NCBI GenBank assembly: GCA_900541685.1
Contig: UQKM01000006.1
Coordinates: 34,675-98,674 of the forward strand
DNA: 64,000 nt
DNA from: an uncultured Collinsella sp.
GTDB lineage: Bacteria > Actinomycetota > Coriobacteriia > Coriobacteriales > Coriobacteriaceae
Direction of reading: 5' to 3'
Positions 50,942 to 58,879 of this stretch are shown here, piece by piece; position 1 is the first letter of the stretch; each line of letters starts with the position of its first letter. The notes under the pieces were generated by a model. It made no database searches. It worked only from the letters and a program-made list of their open reading frames with translations, and was not told the DNA's origin. Both the position numbers and the translations under genes were made by a program.

Positions 50942-51086
50942 GGTTGCTCCCGTTCTCATAGGGCCTATACGGCTAGATTCAGCGTATCTGCTGGATGTTG
51001 CCGGCGGTAGTGCCGTTTGGAGGGCAAAATGGCCAAAATGGGGGAGAAATAGGCCGCACGCCGGCGCAGGGACCGACGCTAAAAGA

Positions 51087-51119
51087 AAAGCGCGGGGCCG
51101 CATGGCGACTCCGCGCTTT
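51087..51119 (-). terminator. Duplicated permease terminator
   Basis: AAAGCGCGG and CCGCGCTTT hairpin, a diverged copy of the terminator at 53126-53160, carried along by the tandem duplication. Confidence 0.75.
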
Positions 51120-51145
51120 ATTGTTCAGCTTTTGCAGCCTTGCCC

Positions 51146-51191
51146 TTACGCTACGAAGAAGTAGACGGGGAAGGCAAGAGCCGCGATCCAC
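51146..51191 (-). pseudogene. Remnant of the purine permease C-terminus
   Basis: Encodes WIAALAFPVYFFVA-stop, almost identical to the real permease end WIAALAFLVYFFVA at 53187-53230. It marks the junction of a tandem duplication of about 2.04 kb that copied the permease tail, terminator and surface-protein gene. Confidence 0.9.
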
Positions 51192-51212
51192 CCGTCCTGT
51201 GCGAAAAAGTGT

Positions 51213-52979
51213 TTACGAGCGTTTGCGACTCGCCAGGGCGCCTGCGGCGATGGCGGCTGTTCCCGCAAGGGCGGCTGCCACGATGGCTGCGCTCGAGGCG
51301 TCGCCGGTTGCCGCGAGCTTACCGGTGGTCTTGGCTCCCGTGGCTGCAACTGCAACGGTCTTGGTCGTCTTCGTGCCCTCGGACTTGGAACCCTCGGGCT
51401 TGGTCTCGCCGGGCTTTTCCTCGGGCTTGGTCTCCTCGGGAGGCACGATGGCCGTGCTCTTGGCGACTGCTTCGTTATAGGGGGAGTCGATCACAGCGTC
51501 GCCCGTGCCGATGGTTTGACCCACCGCGTAGAAGATGCCGTCGTCATGTTCTTCCTTGTTGCGATAGCCAATGATCTTGCCGCCTGTGGGCGTCTGGATG
51601 GGAGCTCCTTCGATCTCGATGGTGCCGATCGCCTCGCCGTCCGCGCTCATGGCAAGCGCGAAGATAGCCGCCGTGTCTCCCTCGGCCGTGACCTTACTGC
51701 GGACAATCGAGATGGTCGCGGGCGTGATGCCCTCCTTGGTCCGGGCAAAGATGCCGAAGTTCACGCCCCTGCGCTCAGGGGCGATCTCGCCATCCTGGTC
51801 TCCACTGTAGTGGTCGGGGCCGTCGCCGCCGGTCTCGGCATAGCGGGCTATGGCCTTGACAACGGAGTCGCTGATGTAGATATGGCCACCCGCTTCGCCG
51901 GAGTAGAAATAACTGGTGGAGATTGCAACCGAGAACCTGCCTTCTGCGAGCGCATCCACAGTCGAGCCGTTCTTGATGACGATGTCGTCCTCATCGGTGA
52001 AGAGTGCGCTGACTTCCCCGCCATCTGAGCTTGCGCGGACCGTCACGGTCGCGCCATCGAGCGTGATGCCCTTGTAGACATAGATGCCATACCCAACGCC
52101 ACTTGCGTTGAGGGAAGCGTTCGTGACCGTGAGGCTGTTTTTACCGTCGATGGCGGCGTCTTCCTCGGAGCTTGCCTTGACCTGGCTGCCACCCGAGATC
52201 TCGATGTTGCCGTCGGCCCAAATCGCATTGTCTTTGATAGAGCTTGCCTCCACCTTGCCGCCGCCCTTTATGATGAGGTTCTCGTTAGCATCGATACCCT
52301 GATCCTCGGTGGCCTTGGCGGTGACGGTTCCGCTGTTGTCGATCGTGATGTTGCCGTCGGCCCTGATGCCATCCGAATCGCCCGTGGCGTTAACGTTTCC
52401 CGAGCCCTTGATGGTGACATCGCCCCCGGCATCGATGGCATCGTGCTCGGTGCTCGTGGCGTTGACAGTGCCAGCGCCGTCGATGTTGATGTTGCCGACG
52501 GAAGTGATGGCGTCACGAGAAGATGTCACGTTGAGCGTGCTGGACGCGTCGCCCTGAATATTAAGCTCGGCGTTCTCGTTCGCGCCATCCTTAACCTTGA
52601 TGCCGCGGCCGTCGTCGTTAGTGACGGTGTTGTTGCCCTCGTAGCTCACGTTGAGCTTGCCCGCTGCCTCGATCGCGCCGCCGTTATAGCCGTTGAGCTT
52701 CATGTCGGCGCCGCCGTCCCAGGCCCAGGTGCCGGCCTCGTCGCCTGCTGCAGTGTTGTACTGAGTGCCGCCGACGTTGACCCACTCGGCCGCGAGCGAG
52801 ATGCTCGGCATGAGCAGCGAGCTCACCGTGAGCGCGCACACGGCGCCCGCAACGATGCGGCGCGTCACGCGGCGCCAGCTGCCGTGCGCGAGCAGTGCGC
52901 GACGGTGCACGTCGGGCTCGACAAAATGGGCTCCTGAGGTTTTGTCATTGCGCTTGGGGGTCGTGAACAAGGCGGCCAT
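51213..52979 (-). CDS. Cell-wall surface protein with beta-helix-like repeats and LAATG anchor (copy A)
   Basis: Secreted protein of 588 aa with the same plan as copy B: N-region HGSWRRVTRRIVAGAVCALT, signal cleavage after SLAA, about a dozen alternating GNINIDGAGTVNATS-like turns, a glyco-rich-looking spacer PEETKPEEKPGETKPEGSK, LAATGD, a TM helix and RKRS. The middle turns carry KASSEEDAAIDGKNSL and DIVIKNGSTVDA. ATG 52979 follows a GGAG-type SD (GGAGTAACC). It lies directly downstream of the permease gene and its terminator. Probably displayed on the cell wall by a sortase that is not in the window. Confidence 0.8.
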   Translation of the reverse strand: MAALFTTPKRNDKTSGAHFVEPDVHRRALLAHGSWRRVTRRIVAGAVCALTVSSLLMPSISLAAEWVNVGGTQYNTAAGDEAGTWAWDGGADMKLNGYNGGAIEAAGKLNVSYEGNNTVTNDDGRGIKVKDGANENAELNIQGDASSTLNVTSSRDAITSVGNINIDGAGTVNATSTEHDAIDAGGDVTIKGSGNVNATGDSDGIRADGNITIDNSGTVTAKATEDQGIDANENLIIKGGGKVEASSIKDNAIWADGNIEISGGSQVKASSEEDAAIDGKNSLTVTNASLNASGVGYGIYVYKGITLDGATVTVRASSDGGEVSALFTDEDDIVIKNGSTVDALAEGRFSVAISTSYFYSGEAGGHIYISDSVVKAIARYAETGGDGPDHYSGDQDGEIAPERRGVNFGIFARTKEGITPATISIVRSKVTAEGDTAAIFALAMSADGEAIGTIEIEGAPIQTPTGGKIIGYRNKEEHDDGIFYAVGQTIGTGDAVIDSPYNEAVAKSTAIVPPEETKPEEKPGETKPEGSKSEGTKTTKTVAVAATGAKTTGKLAATGDASSAAIVAAALAGTAAIAAGALASRKRS

Positions 52980-53125
52980 GGTTACTCCCATCCTCATAGG
53001 GCCTATGCGGTTATATCCAGCATATCTGCAGGATGTAGCCGTCGGTAGTGCCGTTTGGAGGGCAAAATGTCCAAAACTTGGGAAGCAATACATCGCGCGC
53101 CCGCGCGGTGCCTGGCTTTAAAAGC

Positions 53126-53160
53126 AAAGCGCGGAGCCGCTCGATGCGACTCCGCGCTTT
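53126..53160 (-). terminator. Terminator after the purine permease gene
   Basis: AAAGCGCGGAG and CTCCGCGCTTT around an inner loop, with TTTGCTTTT following on the - strand. Confidence 0.8.
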
Positions 53161-53186
53161 GGTGTTTGGTATTGTGAATCTTGCCC

Positions 53187-54500
53187 TTACGCTACAAAGA
53201 AGTAGACGAGGAAGGCGAGGGCTGCAATCCACATGAGCGGCTTGATCTTGGAGGCCTCGCCCTTAAAGAGCGCGACGATCACGTAGGCGATAAAGCCCAG
53301 GCCAATGCCGGCGGAGATGGAGTAGGTGAAGGGCACGCCGGCGACAATCATGAACGCCGGGAAGCCCTGCGACACGTCGGACCAGTCGATCTCGGAGGCC
53401 TCGCTCATCATGAGGTAGCCGACATAGACCAGGGCACCGCAGGTGGCGGCACTGGAAACGATGGTGACGATGGGGGAGAAGAACGCGGCGAGAATGAACA
53501 GCACGCCGGTGGTGACGGAGGTGAGGCCCGTGCGACCACCGTCGGCGGCGCCGGAAGTGGACTCGACGAAGGTGGTGATGGAGGAGACGCCCATAAAGCC
53601 ACCGGCAGCGGCGGCCACGGAGTCAACAACCAGGATGGGGCGGATGTCCTCGACATTGCCGTCCTCGGTCAGGAACTCGCCCTGCTTGGCGACGGCCATC
53701 GCGGTGCCCATGGTGTCGAAGAAGTCGCTCATGAGCAGCGAGAAGGCCACGACGAGCAGCATCGGGTCGGTCAGAACCTTCACGATAGCCATGTTGCCGT
53801 CGGCGGTGCTGGCAAACGGGGCGCCGAAGGTCGAGAAATCGAGCGGGGCGATGAGGCCCTCGGGGGCGTGGGTGACGCCCAGCGGGATGCCGGCGATAAC
53901 GGCGACGATGATACCGATGAGCAGCGAGCCCGGCACGTTGCGGGAGGCCAGGGCAACCGTCACGACGATGGAGATGATGCCGACGATAAAGGTGGGGGAG
54001 GTGATGTCGCCCAGACCGACGAGTGTGCCGGCGCCAGCGGTGATAATGCCGGCGTCGCACAGGCCGATCATGGCGATAAACAGGCCCAGACCCACCGAGA
54101 TGGCGTGGCGCAGGACCACGGGGATGGCGTCCATGATGGCCTCGCGCAGGCCGCAAAGGACGAGCAGCAAGATGACGATACCCTCGAGGAAGATAACGCT
54201 CATGGCGACGTGCCAGTCACCGCCGCACATGGTGGTGGTGATGCCCGCGATCATGGCGTTGATGCCCAGGCCTGAAGCGCAGGCGAGCGGGCGGTTTGCG
54301 AAGATGCCCATGCAGATGGTCATGATGCCGGCGCCCAGGCAGGTGGCGCAGGCGAGCGCTCCCGCATCAATGCCAGCGCCCGAGAGCACTGCGGGGTTGA
54401 CGGCGATGATGTAGGCCATCGCCAGGAATGTTGTCAGTCCAGCGCGAAGTTCGGTCCCGATTGTGGACTTGCGCTCACTGACGTGAAAAAGTTCGTCCAT
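53187..54500 (-). CDS. NCS2 family purine permease (AzgA/PbuG type)
   Basis: Adenine/guanine/hypoxanthine permease of 437 aa with 12-14 TM helices. Typical: MDELFHVSERKSTIGTELRA, then GLTTFLAMAYIIAVNPAVL, ACASGLGINA, DFFDTMGTAMAVAKQGEFL and TTFVESTSGAADGGRTGLTS (as short blocks), the AzgA-like signatures that distinguish it from UraA. ATG 54500 follows GGAAAGGG. No purine riboswitch is visible in the 100-nt leader; a CTATAGT -10 lies upstream. Its last codons are duplicated at 51146. Confidence 0.93.
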   Translation of the reverse strand: MDELFHVSERKSTIGTELRAGLTTFLAMAYIIAVNPAVLSGAGIDAGALACATCLGAGIMTICMGIFANRPLACASGLGINAMIAGITTTMCGGDWHVAMSVIFLEGIVILLLVLCGLREAIMDAIPVVLRHAISVGLGLFIAMIGLCDAGIITAGAGTLVGLGDITSPTFIVGIISIVVTVALASRNVPGSLLIGIIVAVIAGIPLGVTHAPEGLIAPLDFSTFGAPFASTADGNMAIVKVLTDPMLLVVAFSLLMSDFFDTMGTAMAVAKQGEFLTEDGNVEDIRPILVVDSVAAAAGGFMGVSSITTFVESTSGAADGGRTGLTSVTTGVLFILAAFFSPIVTIVSSAATCGALVYVGYLMMSEASEIDWSDVSQGFPAFMIVAGVPFTYSISAGIGLGFIAYVIVALFKGEASKIKPLMWIAALAFLVYFFVA

Positions 54501-54693
54501 GCATACCCTTTCCTTGTTCGGCCCCGAGTTTAGGCCGATTGACACGAACGCTCCCACTATAGCCCCTTTACGACGCTGTTGTTCCTCGCATGTTGATGTT
54601 CGGCGCTTTGTGGCAGACGGACGGTATTTTTCGCATGAAAATGTATGGGTACCGTATACTTAAGCGGTTACAACGACCCCTATGGAGGAACGT

Positions 54694-55113
54694 ATGATTA
54701 AAGAGCTTTGCCACGACGAGGCTATCCTGTCCCAGCGTTGCGAGGTTGCGACTGTCGAGGACGAGTCGGTCGCACAGGACCTGATTGATACCATCAAGTC
54801 GCTCGACGATGCCGGCTGCCTTGCCGCTAACCAGATTGGCGTTACCAAGAAGGTCTGCGTCTATCTGGACGACGCCGGCGAGCCCCATGTGCTCTACAAT
54901 CCCCGTCTGGTGTTTGGCCTGGGCGCCAGCAAGATGGAGGAGAGCTGCCTGACGCACGAGGAGGTCACCAAGTCTACGCGCTATATCAAGTGCAAGGTTG
55001 CCTTTGACCAGATCGTCGACGGCAAGATGCGCGAGCGCAAGCAGGACTTTGTGGGCTTCGAGGCGCAAATGATTCAGCACATGATTGATCACTGTCTTGG
55101 CAAGTTGGTCTAA
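54694..55113 (+). CDS. Peptide deformylase-like protein without the catalytic Glu
   Basis: Def-family protein of 139 aa. Motif I is AGCLAANQIG (Gln present). Motif II is EESCLT, which keeps the metal-ligand Cys. Motif III reads QHMIDH, so both metal His are present but the catalytic Glu of HEXDH is Met. PDF removes N-formyl groups from nascent proteins; without that Glu, normal hydrolysis is unlikely. ATG 54694 follows GGAGG. A second deformylase with intact HEIDH lies at 62634-63044. Possibly a regulatory or decoy paralogue, or a diverged enzyme with another substrate. Confidence 0.85.
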   Translation: MIKELCHDEAILSQRCEVATVEDESVAQDLIDTIKSLDDAGCLAANQIGVTKKVCVYLDDAGEPHVLYNPRLVFGLGASKMEESCLTHEEVTKSTRYIKCKVAFDQIVDGKMRERKQDFVGFEAQMIQHMIDHCLGKLV

Positions 55114-55275
55114 AGCGCCGATGCACCGCACCTTGGCGTTCAATCGTCGCTTACGTACCGTTAGTACGCTGCGCTCCTCTTTCACGCCAATCTGCGGCAC
55201 CTCGACACTTTAAACCGACCTGTTCGGTTATTTCCGGTCGAGTGATTTGATCGGGGATTGAACCTGTGCTTTTGT
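55114..55275. other. Structured intergenic stretch after the deformylase-like gene
   Basis: CTTGGCGT...ACGCCAAT form an outer dyad and CGTAC/GTACG an inner hairpin. TTCACGCCAATCTG recurs at 62504-62517, beside the second deformylase gene. No gene is visible. Confidence 0.4.
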
Positions 55276-55311
55276 CCCGGGCGTGACATTGTTGTCATGT
55301 CCGGGCTTTTG
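55276..55311 (+). terminator. Hairpin CCCGGGCGTGACA with TTTTG
   Basis: A 13-bp stem with two G-U pairs and a 4-nt loop, followed by CTTTTGTG. Confidence 0.7.
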
Positions 55312-55334
55312 TGTTTAGCGCCTTTTTGTTTGGT

Positions 55335-55340
55335 GACAAT
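55335..55340 (+). promoter_or_regulatory. -10 box GACAAT upstream of the bile salt hydrolase gene
   Basis: TTGGTGACAATAACC, 34 nt before ATG 55374. Confidence 0.4.
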
Positions 55341-55373
55341 AACCTTAGCAGGACCGTAAAGCTAGGAGGCGCT

Positions 55374-56339
55374 ATGTGCACGAGCATTCGATTTACCGAT
55401 AATTCTGGCCACATGTATCTGGGCCGCAACCTCGACTGGAGCTTTGACTACGGCCAACAGGTTCGCGTGATGCCGCGCGGGTTCCACATTCCGTATTCGT
55501 TTATCGACGATGCGTCGGCGGCACACGCGGTAATCGGCATGTGCATCGATTACAAGAACTATCCCATGTTTTTCGACTGTGGTAACGATGCGGGTCTGGC
55601 TGTGGCGGGGCTCAACTTTCCCGGCTATGCCGAGTATGCCGAGGGCCCTGTCGACGGCAAGAACAATATCGCGGCCTATGAGTTTCCCCTGTGGGTGGCA
55701 GCGACGTTCTCGACGGTCGATGAGGTCGAGGCCGCGCTGCGCGACACGGTGATTGTCGCCAAATCTGCCGGAGAGGGGCTGGGCGTGTCGCTGCTCCATT
55801 GGATTATCGGCGACAGCCAGCGCAGCATCGTGGTCGAGATGATGGCTGACGGCCTGCATGTATACGACGATCCGGTCGACACCCTTGCCAACCAGCCGAC
55901 CTTCCCGTGGCACATGGAAAACCTGCGCACCTATATCACCGCCACAAGCGATTTTCCGCAGACGGCGACATGGCGTGGCGCCGAGCTTAAGCCCTATGGA
56001 GCCGGTGCCGGCATGCGCGGCATTCCGGGCGATTGCTATTCGCCGAGCCGTTTTGTAAAGGCGGCGTACCTCAATGCCAATTACCCGCAAAAGGAGAGCG
56101 AGACCGAAAACGTCGTTCGCATGTTCCGCTCGCTCGAGGGCGTGGTGATGATTGAGGGGGCGTCCAGGATGGGCGATGGCAAGTTCGAGAAGACTATCTA
56201 TACCGGATGCTTTAGCGCGCGCACGGGCAATTATTACTACGCGATGTATGGGGATCCGTCGATTCGTTACGTGAGCCTGATGGATGCCGAGGGCGCGAGC
56301 CCCGATAGGCTCGTGGTTCCCGAGCCGCGCCGTTCGTAG
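55374..56339 (+). CDS. bsh: Choloylglycine hydrolase family protein (bile salt hydrolase type)
   Basis: Ntn hydrolase of 321 aa. After Met removal Cys2 is the nucleophile (MCTSIRF). GRNLDWS supplies the Arg/Asp pair, GLNFPGYAEY the Asn82-type residue, LANQPTFPWHMENL the Asn175 region, and MRGIPGDCYSPSRFV the Arg228 region of the family. It deconjugates glycine/taurine bile salts or cleaves penicillin V; the NFPGYAEY pattern favours bile salts. ATG 55374 follows AGGAGG; the upstream extension is spurious. Cytosolic, no signal peptide. Bile salt hydrolases are well known in gut Actinomycetota. Confidence 0.9.
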   Translation: MCTSIRFTDNSGHMYLGRNLDWSFDYGQQVRVMPRGFHIPYSFIDDASAAHAVIGMCIDYKNYPMFFDCGNDAGLAVAGLNFPGYAEYAEGPVDGKNNIAAYEFPLWVAATFSTVDEVEAALRDTVIVAKSAGEGLGVSLLHWIIGDSQRSIVVEMMADGLHVYDDPVDTLANQPTFPWHMENLRTYITATSDFPQTATWRGAELKPYGAGAGMRGIPGDCYSPSRFVKAAYLNANYPQKESETENVVRMFRSLEGVVMIEGASRMGDGKFEKTIYTGCFSARTGNYYYAMYGDPSIRYVSLMDAEGASPDRLVVPEPRRS

Positions 56340-56362
56340 CCGAGGGCTTTACTGAAATGCAA

Positions 56363-56398
56363 AGCGCCCCTGCATCTCCTGTGAGGTGCAGGGGCGCT
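56363..56398. terminator. Bidirectional terminator between bsh and kup
   Basis: Perfect 16-bp stem AGCGCCCCTGCATCTC with a CTGT loop between convergent genes. Confidence 0.85.
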
Positions 56399-56418
56399 GT
56401 CGTTGATGCGCGACGTCG

Positions 56419-58650
56419 CTAGAAGTTGGCGTCGTTGAGCTGGGCGCTCTCGAGGCCGTCGAGCAGTTGCTGTTCGGGCGTATCGGCGACGCTCTCGAGC
56501 AATTCGGTGGGATCGACGTTCATGTCCCTACCGGCCTCGTTGCCGTTGACCAGGTCGTCCGAGAAGATATCGACTTCCATTTCCTCGGCTTCCTCGATCT
56601 GGACCTCGAGCGGCACATGGGTGCGTACGAGTTTGACCGCCGGACGCATGCGGGCAAAGAGAGGCACGTACTCGATGATGATCGCCGAGTTCTCAAGACC
56701 GTACCAGCGTGCCGGGCTTCCGCAGGCGCGGCGGACGGCGTACTTGATGGCCATCACGCGGTGGTCGTTGCGGTTGATGTCCGTTTCGGGGGCAAGCATC
56801 TTGCGCAGCATGCAAAAACGGAAGTCGCCCACGTTGCCGCGTGTCTCGTAGATGGAGTAGGTGTGATGCTGCGGTGGCAGCTCACCCGATGTCATCAAGT
56901 CGCCAACGATCTGACGCAGATAGGCGTTGATGCGCTGGTTGACCTTAAAGCCCAGGTCCAGGCGCACGCGGAACAAAAAGTCCGTGCCAAAGGTCTCGAC
57001 GGAATACTCGTGCGTATAGGGCTCGTCGGTAACGTGCACGTTGATGAACCAATATGCCTTGGCGCGCTTGGGGTGCTTGTCCAGGATGGAATAGAGCACG
57101 TCGCGGTCGAGCGTGAGCGGGTCGGGGCTGTTGGTGAGGAACACCAGATTGTCGGCGAGCACGGGGTAGGTCTCGTCGTTGCGCAGGCGGTTGAGCTGAT
57201 CGATGTACTTGGAGACGGGCAGCAGGATCGTCTGCGTGCGCTCGATGGCGGTGCCGCGGCGCCACACGTACATAAGGCCAAACAGCAGCGAGGCCAGGAA
57301 GATCATCACATAGCCGCCGTCAAAGAACATGGTGAGGCACGAGGCAAAGAAGCAGAGCTCGATGGCGCCAAAAAGCAGAGCAAAGACGCAAGCGCCCAGC
57401 TTGTGCTTGAGGATGCCGGCGATATAGCTCGTCAAAAGCGTCGTGGTCATGAGCATAGTCACGGTGATGGCGAGGCCGTAGGCGCTCTCCATGCGCTCGG
57501 AGTTTTGGAACAGCAGCACGATGAAGATACAGCCGACCCACATGATGTTGTTGACGAGCGGAATATAGAGTTGACCCTTGATGTCGCTGGGGTAGTGGAT
57601 GCGCAGATGCGGCATAAGGTTGAGACGCGTGGCCTCGGATACCAGCGAGAACGAGCCGGTGATAAGCGCCTGCGAGGCGATGATGGCCGCTACGGCCGAT
57701 AGCACGATGGCAAAGGGGCGCAGGGGCTCGGGAAGCATCATGTAGAACGGGTTGACGATGTCCATCGCGAGCATCTGGGGATTGGAGTTGTTGGCGAGCA
57801 GCCAAGCGCCCTGACCCAGATAGTTAAGGATGAGGGCCGCCTTTACGAACGGCCAGGATGCGTAAATGTTAGCCTTGCCCACGTGACCCATGTCCGAATA
57901 GAGCGCCTCGGCGCCGGTCGTCGACAGGAAGACGAAGCCGAGCACCATGATGCCCGAGTGGTTGATGGGCGAGAACAGGAACATGATGCCGCGGATGGGG
58001 TTGAGTGCGCGCAAGATGGACAGGTTGCCGAGCATGTTGAACAGGCCGGCGCCCGCCAGGAACAGGAACCATAGCGTCATGAGCGGGCCGAAGAGCTTGC
58101 CGATTGACGAGGTGCCGGCGCGCTGCATGGCAAATAGGCCGCAGATAATGATGATGGTAATAATGATGACGTTGGTCTGGCCGTCGCCCAATAGCGCGTG
58201 GCCCCACTCGATGGTGCGCAGACCCTCGATGGCTGTGGTGACCGTGACGGCGGGGGTGAGGATGCCGTCGGCAAGCAGCGCCGCACCGCCGATCATGGCG
58301 GGAAGGATCAGCCACGGCGCCACTTTGCGCACGAGACTGAACAGGGCGAAGATACCGCCCTCGTTGTGGTTGTCGGCCCTCATGGCGATTAGCACGTACT
58401 TGACCGTGGTTACGAGCGTCATGGTCCAGATGACGAGCGAAAGCGCGCCCAGGATCATGTCCTCGCTGACGGTACCGATGCCGCCGTTGTTGGCGACGAT
58501 TGATTTCATGGTGTACATAGGGCTCGTGCCGATGTCGCCATAGACGACGCCGAGCGTTACGAGCAACATACCAGCAGAAAGGGGAATGGCTCCATGCCCG
58601 CTCTGTCCGTGCTGGTCTTGGAGGTTTGCCTCCAGTTTGTTGTGTGCCAC
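56419..58650 (-). CDS. kup: KUP family potassium uptake protein
   Basis: High-affinity K+/H+ symporter of about 743 aa. The core starts LLVTLGVVYGDIGTSPMYTM, followed by 12 TM helices (DNHNEGGIFALFSL, GDGILTPAVTVTTAIEG as short motifs), and a long cytoplasmic C-domain with FGTDFLFRVRLDLGFKVNQR. The best start is GTG 58650, with AAGGGAG 5 nt upstream; ATG 58668 lies before the SD. Two palindromes sit in the leader. I see no c-di-AMP riboswitch. Confidence 0.94.
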   Translation of the reverse strand: MAHNKLEANLQDQHGQSGHGAIPLSAGMLLVTLGVVYGDIGTSPMYTMKSIVANNGGIGTVSEDMILGALSLVIWTMTLVTTVKYVLIAMRADNHNEGGIFALFSLVRKVAPWLILPAMIGGAALLADGILTPAVTVTTAIEGLRTIEWGHALLGDGQTNVIIITIIIICGLFAMQRAGTSSIGKLFGPLMTLWFLFLAGAGLFNMLGNLSILRALNPIRGIMFLFSPINHSGIMVLGFVFLSTTGAEALYSDMGHVGKANIYASWPFVKAALILNYLGQGAWLLANNSNPQMLAMDIVNPFYMMLPEPLRPFAIVLSAVAAIIASQALITGSFSLVSEATRLNLMPHLRIHYPSDIKGQLYIPLVNNIMWVGCIFIVLLFQNSERMESAYGLAITVTMLMTTTLLTSYIAGILKHKLGACVFALLFGAIELCFFASCLTMFFDGGYVMIFLASLLFGLMYVWRRGTAIERTQTILLPVSKYIDQLNRLRNDETYPVLADNLVFLTNSPDPLTLDRDVLYSILDKHPKRAKAYWFINVHVTDEPYTHEYSVETFGTDFLFRVRLDLGFKVNQRINAYLRQIVGDLMTSGELPPQHHTYSIYETRGNVGDFRFCMLRKMLAPETDINRNDHRVMAIKYAVRRACGSPARWYGLENSAIIIEYVPLFARMRPAVKLVRTHVPLEVQIEEAEEMEVDIFSDDLVNGNEAGRDMNVDPTELLESVADTPEQQLLDGLESAQLNDANF

Positions 58651-58670
58651 GTGGACTCCCTTAGACATCC

Positions 58671-58695
58671 GGTTATCTGTCTAGGGCAGATAACC
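58671..58695. promoter_or_regulatory. Leader hairpin GGTTATCTG/CAGATAACC before kup
   Basis: Perfect 9-bp stem with a 7-nt loop, starting 21 nt upstream of GTG 58650 and just after a TATAAA -10-like sequence (58707-58712). Could be an operator or a leader RNA structure. Confidence 0.5.
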
Positions 58696-58750
58696 TTTAT
58701 GCCATCTTTATACATATAAGAGCAGTTTGGCACATCGGGGTGTTTTAGAC

Positions 58751-58774
58751 AATAATCCCCATCTGGGGATTATT
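58751..58774. promoter_or_regulatory. Palindrome AATAATCCCC-ATCT-GGGGATTATT
   Basis: Perfect 10-bp arms around 4 nt, about 100 bp upstream of kup. Possibly an operator or a weak terminator. Confidence 0.45.
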
Positions 58775-58791
58775 CATGTACGCAGGTAGCA

Positions 58792-58865
58792 TTTCAAAAC
58801 AGGGGCGCACCGGCTGTATGGTCTTGCTGCAATGTGATAACCACGGACGCGCCCCTGCTTTGAAA
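58792..58865. terminator. Long inverted repeat TTTCAAAACAGGGGCGC after the EamA gene
   Basis: Arms at 58792-58808 and 58849-58865 with one mismatch enclose a 40-nt centre. It follows the EamA stop (58880) on the - strand, so it is probably its terminator, but the centre may be structured. Confidence 0.55.
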
Positions 58866-58879
58866 CTGAAGAGGGGCTT

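Noticed and set aside
53181..54275. Open frame of 364 codons antisense to the purine permease
   Set aside because: Same artefact; the permease on the other strand has an SD, TM helices and family motifs.
54501..54600. Purine riboswitch before the permease
   Set aside because: The leader shows none of the conserved loop sequences of the guanine/adenine aptamer.
58651..58790. c-di-AMP (ydaO) riboswitch before kup
   Set aside because: Too short and without the conserved GGG/AGC-rich core; only simple hairpins are present.
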